Shown here piece by piece: positions 1-6,749 of a stretch of DNA of 11,161 nucleotides. The stretch spans positions 1 through 11,161 of the forward strand of contig CAYPZI010000096.1 of NCBI GenBank assembly GCA_964415185.1, read 5' to 3'. Source of the DNA: CAYVBJ01 sp964415185. Its GTDB lineage: Bacteria > Bacteroidota > Rhodothermia > Balneolales > Balneolaceae. Within the stretch, counting starts at the first letter, position 1. Each line of letters starts with the position of its first letter. The translations under genes and the position numbers were made by a program. Under the pieces are notes generated by a model. That model saw only the letters and a program-made list of their open reading frames with translations. It did no database searches and was not told the DNA's origin.

Positions 1-87
1 ATGGGAGAGCGCTAAGAGAGAGATAGAAAAAGCTACTTCATGAAACTTGAAATTCAGGATGGGAAGATTACTGATTACGTGATGTAA
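1..87 (+). CDS. C-terminal tail of an unidentified gene, possibly frameshifted
   Basis: The last codons, ending at the TAA at 85-87, read MKLEIQDGKITDYVM, which looks like the closing beta-strands of a real protein. In the same frame a TAA lies at 13-15. A neighbouring frame gives WESAKREIEK and then stops at 39-41. Joining that frame to YFMKLEIQDG across the A-run at about 26-31 gives a plausible continuous tail, so a single-base slip (real or a contig-end sequencing error) is likely. I do not recognise the family. Alternatively the 15-residue ORF starting at the ATG at 40 is chance. Confidence 0.3.
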
Positions 88-230
88 TGATCAGATGATC
101 TTATGATTTGGTGGACTGTCTTATGGATAGACAGGTTTAACAATCGTTCATCAAATATATTTCTGATTATTCGCAATGATACAATTTTCCATAACTAATT
201 ATTTATTGAGAAAACTCAGCCAAAAAATCC

Positions 231-353
231 TTAAGTGCCCAAATAGTTGCTGCTTTCTACCGGTACATGTTCGTGTCCATTTTTTTGACAACCCGGATAA
301 ATTGCAGCTATTACCAGAAAAAACAGAAGTGTTTTAATTTTCAGCCAGTTCAT
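231..353 (-). CDS. Small putative lipoprotein overlapping the beta-propeller gene
   Basis: This 40-residue ORF starts at the ATG read from 353 down to 351 and stops at 233-231. It begins with MNWLKIK, followed by a hydrophobic stretch at about residues 8-18 and then YPGC at 19-22, so Cys22 could be a lipidated cysteine, although Tyr-Pro before Gly-Cys is a poor lipobox. The remaining 18 residues are polar (QKNGHEHVPVESSNYLGT). The start overlaps the last 20 bases of the upstream propeller gene in another frame, suggesting translational coupling. It may be a genuine mini-lipoprotein or the 5' stub of a longer secreted protein that decayed. No family is recognised. The signal-peptide-like composition is what argues for coding. 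Confidence 0.5.
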   Translation of the reverse strand: MNWLKIKTLLFFLVIAAIYPGCQKNGHEHVPVESSNYLGT

Positions 354-1119
354 AAATGCCAATTTTAAAGTTATCGGGATTATCATCTTCCAGCAGAAAC
401 ACCCGGTTATCTGATGTTACACCCAAAGGTGTATATTCCAGGGGAACTTCACCCAGGAAGGCATAAGGCAGTTCTTTTTGGAAAATGTTGAAAAAATGTT
501 CTTTCAGGTTGGGATCCTGCAGGGTGTAAAAGTCTTCACTCATATTAAAAAAATTCAAGAAGAAATAGTTATCAGATGTAAAGCTTTCACCAATTCCACT
601 CTGTTCCAGGTTTTTTTTGCGTCGAATGTGCATAGGGTCTGATAGTCTTGCCGGTTCAACCGGTTCACTGAAATTCACTGATTTGATGCCAAACCTTCCC
701 TTATGTTCGCGGGTCTCCGGATCAAACAAATTGACAAATGGATGGATTCGGTGTGTTGTATAAATACTGCCTGTATGCCGATCAAAATGAATATTCGGAT
801 ATTTGTATAACCGATCCTGATCAGATTCAAAATAGGCAAGGTCAAATGCACCGAATTTTTTTAATAACTCACCATTCAGGTTATACTCGGCAATGATGTT
901 TGATTGCCAGTAATTATCATCACTTGCCTTGTCCGTCTCCTGGATTCCCAGGTACATGGACTGATCTTTTATATAAATTTTGCCGGTTCTTGACCAAAGA
1001 TTATCAGATATTAAACCAGGCATCGAACGGATGAATTCACCTTTCAAAGTAAATATCTTAAACAGACCTAAACGAGGATCATATGCAAAAATATTATTAT
1101 CGGAATCAAAACCAATTGC
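334..1119 (-). CDS. Six-bladed beta-propeller protein (BF3164/NHL-like), N-terminus lost in gap
   Basis: 261 codons are readable from the gap edge at 1119 to the TAA at 336-334. The protein shows recurring blade-like segments: FDSDNNIFAYDPRLGLFKIF, then IIAEYNLNGELLKKFG, NLFDPETREHKGRFG and, as the last blade, LGVTSDNRVFLLEDD followed by FKIGIYELAEN. The pattern of a short 'sequence-element in time' strand followed by a Gly-containing turn and Phe-Gly is typical of the six-bladed propeller lipoproteins and exported proteins common in Bacteroidota. Their biochemical role is generally unknown; they are exported to the periplasm or surface. Family members are roughly 350-400 residues from memory, so about 100 residues, including any signal peptide, are missing. 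The real gap is therefore probably longer than the 100 N shown. It follows the small exported peptide on the same strand and overlaps a small lipoprotein ORF at its end, a likely operon. Confidence 0.72.
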   Translation of the reverse strand, partial: AIGFDSDNNIFAYDPRLGLFKIFTLKGEFIRSMPGLISDNLWSRTGKIYIKDQSMYLGIQETDKASDDNYWQSNIIAEYNLNGELLKKFGAFDLAYFESDQDRLYKYPNIHFDRHTGSIYTTHRIHPFVNLFDPETREHKGRFGIKSVNFSEPVEPARLSDPMHIRRKKNLEQSGIGESFTSDNYFFLNFFNMSEDFYTLQDPNLKEHFFNIFQKELPYAFLGEVPLEYTPLGVTSDNRVFLLEDDNPDNFKIGIYELAEN

Positions 1120-1219
1120 NNNNNNNNNNNNNNNNNNNNNNNNNNNNNNNNNNNNNNNNNNNNNNNNNNNNNNNNNNNNNNNNNNNNNNNNNNNNNNNNN
1201 NNNNNNNNNNNNNNNNNNN
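1120..1219. other. Assembly gap (100 N)
   Basis: Exactly 100 undetermined bases, the conventional length for a scaffold gap of unknown size. It removes the 5' part of the propeller gene and the junction with the peptide gene. Any reading frame that spans it is an artefact. Confidence 0.97.
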
Positions 1220-1232
1220 TATATGAATATAA

Positions 1233-1430
1233 TCAATTGTCTATTGGTGCTCTGCCAATAACAACGATGCAGGTATTGCCATCTTCAGGACAAAGTGCTA
1301 AATCATCTTCTCTGAATTCTACATCAGTATCATCATCATTTGCAAAAGTATTAATAGCTGTGAAAGAAGTAACAGCAAAAGTTGCTATAATGGAAAGTAT
1401 TGCTGCAATTCTTAGAAATTTTGATTTCAT
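1233..1430 (-). CDS. Short exported peptide with two cysteines, NVEALA-like
   Basis: 65 residues, ATG at 1430-1428. The N-terminus is MKSKFLR followed by a hydrophobic core at residues 8-26 and a likely signal-peptidase site after TFA (28-30), just before an acidic stretch (residues 31-43, DDDTDVEFREDD). The mature end carries Cys47 and Cys54 in LCPEDGNTC, which could form a small disulfide loop, and finishes IVVIGRAPIDN. Bacteroidota encode families of such short exported peptides (the NVEALA family, Pfam PF14055 from memory) next to six-bladed propeller genes. The leader layout, the Ala-rich junction and the paired cysteines fit that architecture, but the NVEALA signature itself is not present, so the assignment is by analogy and context. 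No clear ribosome binding site is seen; the 5' region is AT-rich. The acid-rich composition and leader make it very unlikely to be chance. Confidence 0.68.
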   Translation of the reverse strand: MKSKFLRIAAILSIIATFAVTSFTAINTFANDDDTDVEFREDDLALCPEDGNTCIVVIGRAPIDN

Positions 1431-1679
1431 AATAATATGATTTTAGTTAATGGTGGCTTGTATTAAAAAAAAAACGGTTAGGAGCAAGTTTGTGATAGAA
1501 ATGTTATAAATTAAATATTTATATACATCACTAAAAAGAGAGACTTTTCAGTCATACTCACATTTGAGAAAAATTGTCAAACTTCAAAAATTAGTACTTT
1601 TATTTTTAAAGGATTTAAAGAAAATCGGGATTTGAATATGGTTGGGCTTTAGTAGCTGTTGAAAGTTCCGGTTTTTTTT

Positions 1680-1812
1680 AAACCGCAGTGAGCGCAGTGT
1701 AGCGCAAAGGGTTTCGATGATCCCTTGCGAAGCCCTGTGCTCCTTGCAGTTGAAATTCTGCGTTATGGGTTCTCGCAGATTTATGCAGAGGTTTGCGCTG
1801 AGTTCCGCTGAT
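1680..1812. repeat. Interspersed GCGCAAAGG-type intergenic repeat
   Basis: The segment contains staggered copies of a roughly 10-base word (GCAGTGAGC, GCAGTGTAGC, GCGCAAAGG), then a near-perfect inverted repeat, CGCAAAGGG (1703-1711) against CCCTTGCG (1722-1729), then TCCTTGCAG, TTCTGCG, TCTCGCAG and TTTGCGCTGAG. Runs of 'cgcaaagg / ctttgcg / tctgcg' words like this recur between genes in many Bacteroidota and Balneolota genomes (from memory). They yield spurious frames such as the one containing SAELSANLCINLRE here. Ends are approximate because only one copy is visible. Confidence 0.55.
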
Positions 1813-1972
1813 TTTTTTTTGGGTTGATGCTTCAATAAAAAGGCTCTATATGGATCTGTCGGGAGCAAGACAGGTTTGTGTGGGTAGCGTTAATTGAATT
1901 GAAGATCATAACATTTTGACTAATTGCCATCTCTGTATCGCATTATCACCCATTTTACAGCTAAACAAATCA

Positions 1973-2020
1973 ATGCCGTAAGGCATGAATAAAATCGTAG
2001 CCACCAATTTTAATCGGTGG
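1973..2020. repeat. REP-like double hairpin
   Basis: Two stem-loops lie 14 bases apart. The first is ATGCC-GTAA-GGCAT (1973-1986), a perfect 5-bp stem closed by a GTAA (GNRA-type) loop. The second is CCACC (2001-2005) pairing with GGTGG (2016-2020) around an AATTTTAATC loop. Each is followed by a similar word (GCATGAAT at 1983-1990, and TATGAATGTCGC after the second). The arrangement resembles short palindromic elements mobilised by IS200-like/TnpA-REP transposases. Only one copy is present in this window, so identity as a dispersed repeat is unproven. Confidence 0.4.
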
Positions 2021-2140
2021 TATGAATGTCGCATCCCAAATGAAAATGCCTAAAGTATGGGTGTCAATTACTATTTACTTCAAAAAATTTTTCCAGTCAG
2101 GTGTAAGTTTAGGGTACTTTTCTGTTCATACAGTAAATTC

Positions 2141-2218
2141 TTAAAAAAAGAAATACTCTAAAACCATTTTTAGTTTTGCTTCGTCATCAAAAGGTATTGC
2201 AATACTGAAAAGTTCTAA
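2141..2218 (-). pseudogene. Possible C-terminal coding remnant
   Basis: Between an in-frame TAG just upstream (2221-2219) and the TAA at 2143-2141 the minus strand reads LELFSIAIPFDDEAKLKMVL and then EYFFF. The mixture of polar, acidic and hydrophobic residues looks like protein rather than random AT-rich DNA. There is no start codon for a full gene and the downstream side ends in a T/A-rich run. It may be the relic of a gene that once lay beside the efflux locus, or chance. Confidence 0.2.
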
Positions 2219-2257
2219 CTATAATAAACGTAATCCCGGAATTCATTAGGTAGCCGT

Positions 2258-5200
2258 TTGCTTTTAAACCGACCCATAACCGCCATCATCCTGATCCTGG
2301 CAACATTCATCTTCGGAGGCCTTGCGCTGAGCGAGCTTTCCGTAGACCTTCTGCCGGATGTGGATTCGCCCACTATCGTGGTGCGGACCGATTGGCAGGG
2401 TGCATCGCCCCGCGAAATCGAAACGCGCATCAACGAGCGGCTTGAAGCTATTTTAAGTACCGTGCCCGGAATTGAAAAGGTGCACGGGTTTGCCCGGCAG
2501 GGACAAAGCGTGGTCTATCTCACATTCCGGTGGGGGCACAATATGGACCTGGCGTTTCTGAATGTACGCGAAAAGCTGGACCAGGTGCAGTTTATGCTGC
2601 CCGAGCAGGCTTCGCGTCCGCAGCTCATTTTTAATACCACATCCGACGAGCCGATCGCGGTACTTGCCATTACGTCCAAAACGCGCCCCAATGATGAATT
2701 TGATACCCGCCTCGCCCTTAAACGCTGGGCAGAACAGGTGCTGGCACGGAGGCTGGAACAGGCCGACGGAATTGCGCAGGTTGTATCGGTAGGAGCAGTG
2801 GAACCGGAAGTACAGATCCGGTTTAAGCCGAAAGAGATCGACCGGTTCGGCCTTTCATTAAACCAGGTGCGGAATTTTGTTGAACAGGCTAATTTGTTTT
2901 CCTCGAGTGGTGAGCTGCGAGACGGCTGGTATCGCTATTCCATGAAAATACAGAGCCGGATCAATGCACTCGAAGATCTTGAAAAAGTTCCGATTGCCCG
3001 GCTTGGGAAGGGCAAAATACTTTTACTGAGTGATGTGGCCGAGGTGGTGATGAGTGAAGCCGATCCTTCATCCTTCGCTCTTATCAATAACCGCAGGGTG
3101 TTGAACCTGCTTGTCAAAAAGGAATTCGGTACCAATACGGTCGAGGTTTTCGACACTATGATGCCGCTTGTAGAGGAGATGCGTGAGCAATATCCCGATA
3201 TTGATATTGAAATCCTGCGCGAAGACGCCACATTTATCCGCAAAGCGATTCAGAACCTGCTTCAAACCCTGTTGATGGGAGGTGTGTTGGCGTTTGTTGT
3301 TCTCTTCCTCTTTTTGAATGATATGCGTACACCGTTTACCATAGGCATCGCCATACCGGTCTCGATTTTTCTCACCTTCTTTGTGATGTACAGCTCAGGT
3401 ATACAGCTCAACATTGTTTCACTCAGCGGATTAACACTCGGCATCGGCCTGCTGCTCGACAATGCTATTGTTGTTCTCGAGAACATCAACCGCCACATGC
3501 CGCTGGCACCTTCTGTAAAAAGGGCGGCGGCCGTCGGTACAAAAGAGATTGCACTTGCTGTAACAGCCTCAACGTTTACAACCATTTCTGTGTTTTTGCC
3601 GCTTGTATTTCTCGGCGGGTTCGAAGGAGCTTTTTTCCAGGACCAGGCTTACACTTTATCCATCAGCCTCCTGGCTTCGCTTTTGGTTGCACTGATCATA
3701 TTGCCGGTACTGGTACTTCAAATTCATAAAAGAAGGGAGAAAGCAGGGCAGAGCCTCAACACCCGTGCCTTTTTCGACAGGTTCCTTGAACTATATGAAC
3801 GAAGCCTTCAGAAAGTGATCCGCCGGCCCGCCTTTATGTTTATTACCGCGTTTCTTCTGCTGGGATTTGCAGGTTATGCATTTATGTCCGTACCCAAAAC
3901 CATGCTGCCCGAGGATGAGCCTCAGCTTGTAAGCTATCGTGTACAGCTTCCCGGTAATACCGCCCTTGCCTCCACCCGCCAGGTTGCCGAAGCGCTTACC
4001 GTAAAACTGAATGCTGCCGGGCTTACATCCCGGAACCTGCTGGCACAAGGCGGATATACGGATCAAAGCAACCTGTCAAACCTTGCGCGTGAGGGACTGA
4101 ACAAATTCAAGTTTTCAATTCCCGTTAACGGGTGGGAACAAGCCCGGCTGGCAGAGCAGGTGGTTAGGGAGTTCGACCGCGATTTTCAGGGATGGACGAT
4201 CGAACCGGTAGCAGAGACTCAGAGTTTCAGTGCGCTTCTCGGGGCCGATCAGCCTCCTGTTCTCTTCCGGTTTGTAGGAACCGACAGAAACGAGAGTGAG
4301 CGTTTTTCGGCCGAGTTAGGTCAAATGCTCGAAGATGAGGGGCTGAACGGTGATCTCCGCAAACAGTTCGAACAGGAGGTCGATACCTGGAATATCCGTT
4401 TCAGGACCGATCGGCTTCTGCAGCTTGGCATCGAGGAGCAAGAGGTAATCCGCTACCTGGAATCGATTACGCGCGGAAGCTGGATTACCGACTGGAACCG
4501 GCAGGATGAACGGATCGGAATCCGGCTTGTAGGCGAACGGGGCCGTCTCTATGAACCGGAACAGGTGATGATGCGGATTCAAAACAGAGAAATCCCATTG
4601 AACTATATTGCTCAAATTGAACGCGTAAAAGAACCCGAACAACTGGAACGGCTGAATCAAACCCCCATTTTGAGTTATGTATCCGACTGGTCGCTGGCCG
4701 ACTGGTGGTGGAACCGCGGTAAAGCGGAAGACGTGATTCGTGATTTTTCAAGAGCTACGGGAATTGAGGTTCAGACAGGAGGCAATGCGCTTCTGGTTCA
4801 GGGACTGATGACGGACATGGCGAAACTGCTGGGCATCAGCATTCTTGTGATTTACCTGATTCTTGCCATTCAGTTCGAAAACCTGAAATATCCGCTGATC
4901 ATCATCCTGGCTGTGCCCTTTGCGTGGGTTGGCTCACTGATTATTATGCAGATTACGGGTACGGGATTGAATGCCATGTCGTTTATGGGAGTACTGATAC
5001 TGACAGGAATTGCCGTAAATGACTCCATCCTGAAGGTTGATTTTATGCGGCGTTATCTTGCTGATTCCGGAGATCTCGATAAGGCCGTGGAATTGGCAGG
5101 GCGGCACAGGTTTCGTCCCGTGGTGATGACCAGTGTCACTACCATTTTGGGCTTGATTCCGATGCTTATTCCATTCGGAGAAGGCTATGCATTCAGGCAA

Positions 5201-5323
5201 TCGCTTGCACTTGCACTGATGGGCGGGATGATCACCTCAACCATTTTAACACTCTACCTGATTCCGGTTATTTTCCGGTGGGTGGAAAGAAATCATAAAC
5301 ATAAATTGAAAAGTGCCACCTGA
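2258..5323 (+). CDS. RND efflux permease 1 (AcrB/MdtB-type)
   Basis: 1021 residues, the normal length for an inner-membrane resistance-nodulation-division proton antiporter that works as a trimer with a periplasmic adaptor and TolC. TM1 lies at about 6-26, followed by a large periplasmic loop to about 335, TM2-TM6 at about 336-490, TM7 at 525-545, a second periplasmic loop to about 856, and TM8-TM12 to about 1005. TM4 carries GIGLLLDNAIVVLENI with Asp401-Asn402, matching the proton-relay Asp407-Asp408 of AcrB but with the second Asp replaced by Asn. TM10 reads GIAVNDSILKVDF: the position of AcrB Lys940 is Asn921, while a lysine sits at 926. A tryptophan-rich DWWWN occurs at 815-819. The start is weak: no ATG or GTG is available, the frame opens after the TAA at 2231-2233, and TTG at 2258 is the best candidate. 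It is followed after 78 bases by its adaptor gene. The substrate cannot be deduced. Confidence 0.93.
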   Translation: MLLNRPITAIILILATFIFGGLALSELSVDLLPDVDSPTIVVRTDWQGASPREIETRINERLEAILSTVPGIEKVHGFARQGQSVVYLTFRWGHNMDLAFLNVREKLDQVQFMLPEQASRPQLIFNTTSDEPIAVLAITSKTRPNDEFDTRLALKRWAEQVLARRLEQADGIAQVVSVGAVEPEVQIRFKPKEIDRFGLSLNQVRNFVEQANLFSSSGELRDGWYRYSMKIQSRINALEDLEKVPIARLGKGKILLLSDVAEVVMSEADPSSFALINNRRVLNLLVKKEFGTNTVEVFDTMMPLVEEMREQYPDIDIEILREDATFIRKAIQNLLQTLLMGGVLAFVVLFLFLNDMRTPFTIGIAIPVSIFLTFFVMYSSGIQLNIVSLSGLTLGIGLLLDNAIVVLENINRHMPLAPSVKRAAAVGTKEIALAVTASTFTTISVFLPLVFLGGFEGAFFQDQAYTLSISLLASLLVALIILPVLVLQIHKRREKAGQSLNTRAFFDRFLELYERSLQKVIRRPAFMFITAFLLLGFAGYAFMSVPKTMLPEDEPQLVSYRVQLPGNTALASTRQVAEALTVKLNAAGLTSRNLLAQGGYTDQSNLSNLAREGLNKFKFSIPVNGWEQARLAEQVVREFDRDFQGWTIEPVAETQSFSALLGADQPPVLFRFVGTDRNESERFSAELGQMLEDEGLNGDLRKQFEQEVDTWNIRFRTDRLLQLGIEEQEVIRYLESITRGSWITDWNRQDERIGIRLVGERGRLYEPEQVMMRIQNREIPLNYIAQIERVKEPEQLERLNQTPILSYVSDWSLADWWWNRGKAEDVIRDFSRATGIEVQTGGNALLVQGLMTDMAKLLGISILVIYLILAIQFENLKYPLIIILAVPFAWVGSLIIMQITGTGLNAMSFMGVLILTGIAVNDSILKVDFMRRYLADSGDLDKAVELAGRHRFRPVVMTSVTTILGLIPMLIPFGEGYAFRQSLALALMGGMITSTILTLYLIPVIFRWVERNHKHKLKSAT

Positions 5324-5401
5324 TCTTAAATAACATGAACAGGCATACAATTTTAAACCTAAGAAACTGTTTTAACATAAATCATTGACTCTGTGAGAGA
5401 T

Positions 5402-6523
5402 ATGAAAAAAGTTTATTCATTAAATAGCTGTATTCTACCCCTTGTGGCAGTCTTTTTACTGTTTATTGCCGGCTGTAGTTCAGATGAGCCGGCCAGGGGA
5501 AGCATTTCAGAAGAAGAGAAAGAATCGATTGATATCCGTCCGGATGTGGTATTTTCCAAATCGGATGAGAAGCCGCTGCATATATATATCGAAAGCCAGG
5601 GTGTGGTGGAACCAAACCGCGAGATCAAGATCATTCCGCGAATCAGCGGTTTTGTAGAATCGACAGTGCTTGAAGATGGAGTTTATGTGCAGGAAGGGGA
5701 TATCTTACTCGAGTTTGTAGAAGACGAGTGGAGGCAGGAGTTGCGGCAGGCTGAAAACGAATATGAATCTGCACTCGCCGAATACAGGATTGAAAAGATG
5801 CAGCGTGAACAGGCCGGGACCTATAAACCGGAAGACGACCGGATGCTGCGGATCACCGCGGGGCTGGCCAAAGCTGAAGTGGATCTTGAACGGGCCAAAC
5901 TGGATCTCAGCTATACGGTGATGAAGGCTCCGTTTGCCGGATATTTGTCCGTAGAAAACCGCCTTTCCCCCGGCGCATTTATAGGTGCCAACAGTGAGCT
6001 TGGGCGATTGATCGACGACCAGGTTGTTCGAATCCGACTCGATGTCCTGGAAGCCGAACTGAATGAGCTTGAAAACGGAATGGCTGTAACCGTAACCACG
6101 CCATCAGGCATTGCGAAAGAAGGTATTGTAACTGCACTTTCGCCCGTTGTAGACTCCGAAAGTAAAACCGGGCAGGCCCTGGTGGAAGTAGATAACAGCG
6201 ACCGGACGTTAAAGGCAGGGATGACCGTTGAAGGCAGAATCCGGATCAGGACACATAACGGAAAAACCAGGATTCCGCGTGCGGCAATCCTTGAACGGGA
6301 CGGCGGGCGCAAGCTGGTTTTTAAGCTTCGAAAGGAGACAGTTGAATGGGTTTATGTGGAACCGGAATTCCAGAACGAAGAGTGGGCAATTGTAAACCAT
6401 GAAGACATTACACCCGGCGATACCCTGGCCATTGATAACCACTTTGCTTTAAGCCACCTGCAAAAAGTACGTCCCCGTATGGCCGGACAGATTGTGAGGG
6501 ACGAAGCAGGCGAGGAGCCGTGA
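5402..6523 (+). CDS. RND periplasmic adaptor (membrane fusion) lipoprotein
   Basis: 373 residues from the ATG at 5402. A GTG at 5393 would add three residues (MRD), but the ATG gives a standard MKK leader. The signal peptide ends in a lipobox, IAGC at 22-25, so Cys25 should be lipidated and anchor the protein in a membrane. The first half of the lipoyl domain is at about 64-106 (VVEPNREIKIIPRISGFV, then VQEGDILLEF). An alpha-helical hairpin follows at about 107-168, and the second lipoyl half has DLSYTVMKAPFAGYL at 167-181. The beta-barrel and membrane-proximal regions follow, with LKAGMTVEGRIRI and IPRAAIL. This is the HlyD/AcrA-type layout with a short hairpin. It bridges the RND permease to an outer-membrane channel. 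It lies between two permease genes and probably serves both. Confidence 0.92.
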   Translation: MKKVYSLNSCILPLVAVFLLFIAGCSSDEPARGSISEEEKESIDIRPDVVFSKSDEKPLHIYIESQGVVEPNREIKIIPRISGFVESTVLEDGVYVQEGDILLEFVEDEWRQELRQAENEYESALAEYRIEKMQREQAGTYKPEDDRMLRITAGLAKAEVDLERAKLDLSYTVMKAPFAGYLSVENRLSPGAFIGANSELGRLIDDQVVRIRLDVLEAELNELENGMAVTVTTPSGIAKEGIVTALSPVVDSESKTGQALVEVDNSDRTLKAGMTVEGRIRIRTHNGKTRIPRAAILERDGGRKLVFKLRKETVEWVYVEPEFQNEEWAIVNHEDITPGDTLAIDNHFALSHLQKVRPRMAGQIVRDEAGEEP

Positions 6524-6524
6524 T

Positions 6525-6730
6525 CAGTAAGCAATACGCAATTGGCAGTAGGCAATATGTAGTAGTTTGATTCAAAATTCAAAATATGAGTATCAAAAAC
6601 TCCCCTCCGGGGAGGGGACAGCCCCGGCACTTGTGTCGGGACAGGGGTGGGTTCACTGTATTGGCAATATGCAGCAGACAGTAGGCAGTACGCATGTCAA
6701 TATGCAGTAGGCAGTATGCAATTTACAAAT
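6525..6730. repeat. Degenerate GCAGTA repeat tracts, left side of four-helix-bundle cassette
   Basis: Starting one base after the adaptor stop, words such as CAGTAAGCAATACGCA, GGCAGTAGGCAATATG (6544-6559) and, at 6661-6720, GGCAATATGCAGCAGACAG, GTAGGCAGTACGCA and TATGCAGTAGGCAGTATGCA repeat in degenerate form. The two tracts are separated by TTCAAAATTCAAAAT (6570-6584) and two GC-rich hairpins. The tract is non-coding on both strands. Confidence 0.75.
6601..6640. repeat. Paired GC-rich stem-loops
   Basis: TCCCCTCC (6601-6608) pairs perfectly with GGAGGGGA (6611-6618). Directly after it, CCCGGCAC (6623-6630) pairs with GTGTCGGG (6633-6640) with one G-T mismatch. The following GGGGTGGG (6644-6651) could alternatively pair with CCCCTCC. 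The stems are strong enough to act as a transcription barrier, but no T-run follows on either strand, so I treat them as part of the repeat cassette rather than as a terminator. Confidence 0.6.
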
Positions 6731-6749
6731 TAGAAGGCAGGTGCTAAAT

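Larger units (their letters stand above)
1431..2257. other. Gene-poor AT-rich spacer with repeats
   Basis: About 830 bases between the minus-strand peptide cluster and the plus-strand efflux genes. It holds the divergent promoter space, an interspersed repeat with GCGCAAAGG-like words (about 1680-1812), a two-hairpin element (1973-2020), and a short minus-strand coding remnant (2141-2218). A 94-codon frame on the minus strand (1868-1584) exists, but it is the translation of the repeat and is not treated as a gene. I found no tRNA, regulator gene or convincing sigma-factor consensus. Confidence 0.7.

Noticed and set aside
116..134. CTGTCT...AGACAG hairpin as a terminator for the left-edge gene
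   Set aside because: Six AT-balanced base pairs with a 7-base loop and no T-run on either strand.
1120..1236. Minus-strand reading frame from 1236 through the N run into the propeller gene, starting MIIFI
   Set aside because: It crosses 100 undetermined bases; start and frame across the gap are meaningless.
1584..1868. 94-codon minus-strand ORF
   Set aside because: Its sequence is the translation of the GCGCAAAGG-type repeat plus AT-rich flanks, with no protein family look.
5334..5387. 17-codon ORF between permease 1 and the adaptor
   Set aside because: Short, no leader or conserved features, in an ordinary 78-base spacer.
6352..6630. Minus-strand frame containing PGLSPPRRGVF
   Set aside because: Product of the GC-rich hairpins and antisense adaptor sequence; a common spurious frame in such repeats.
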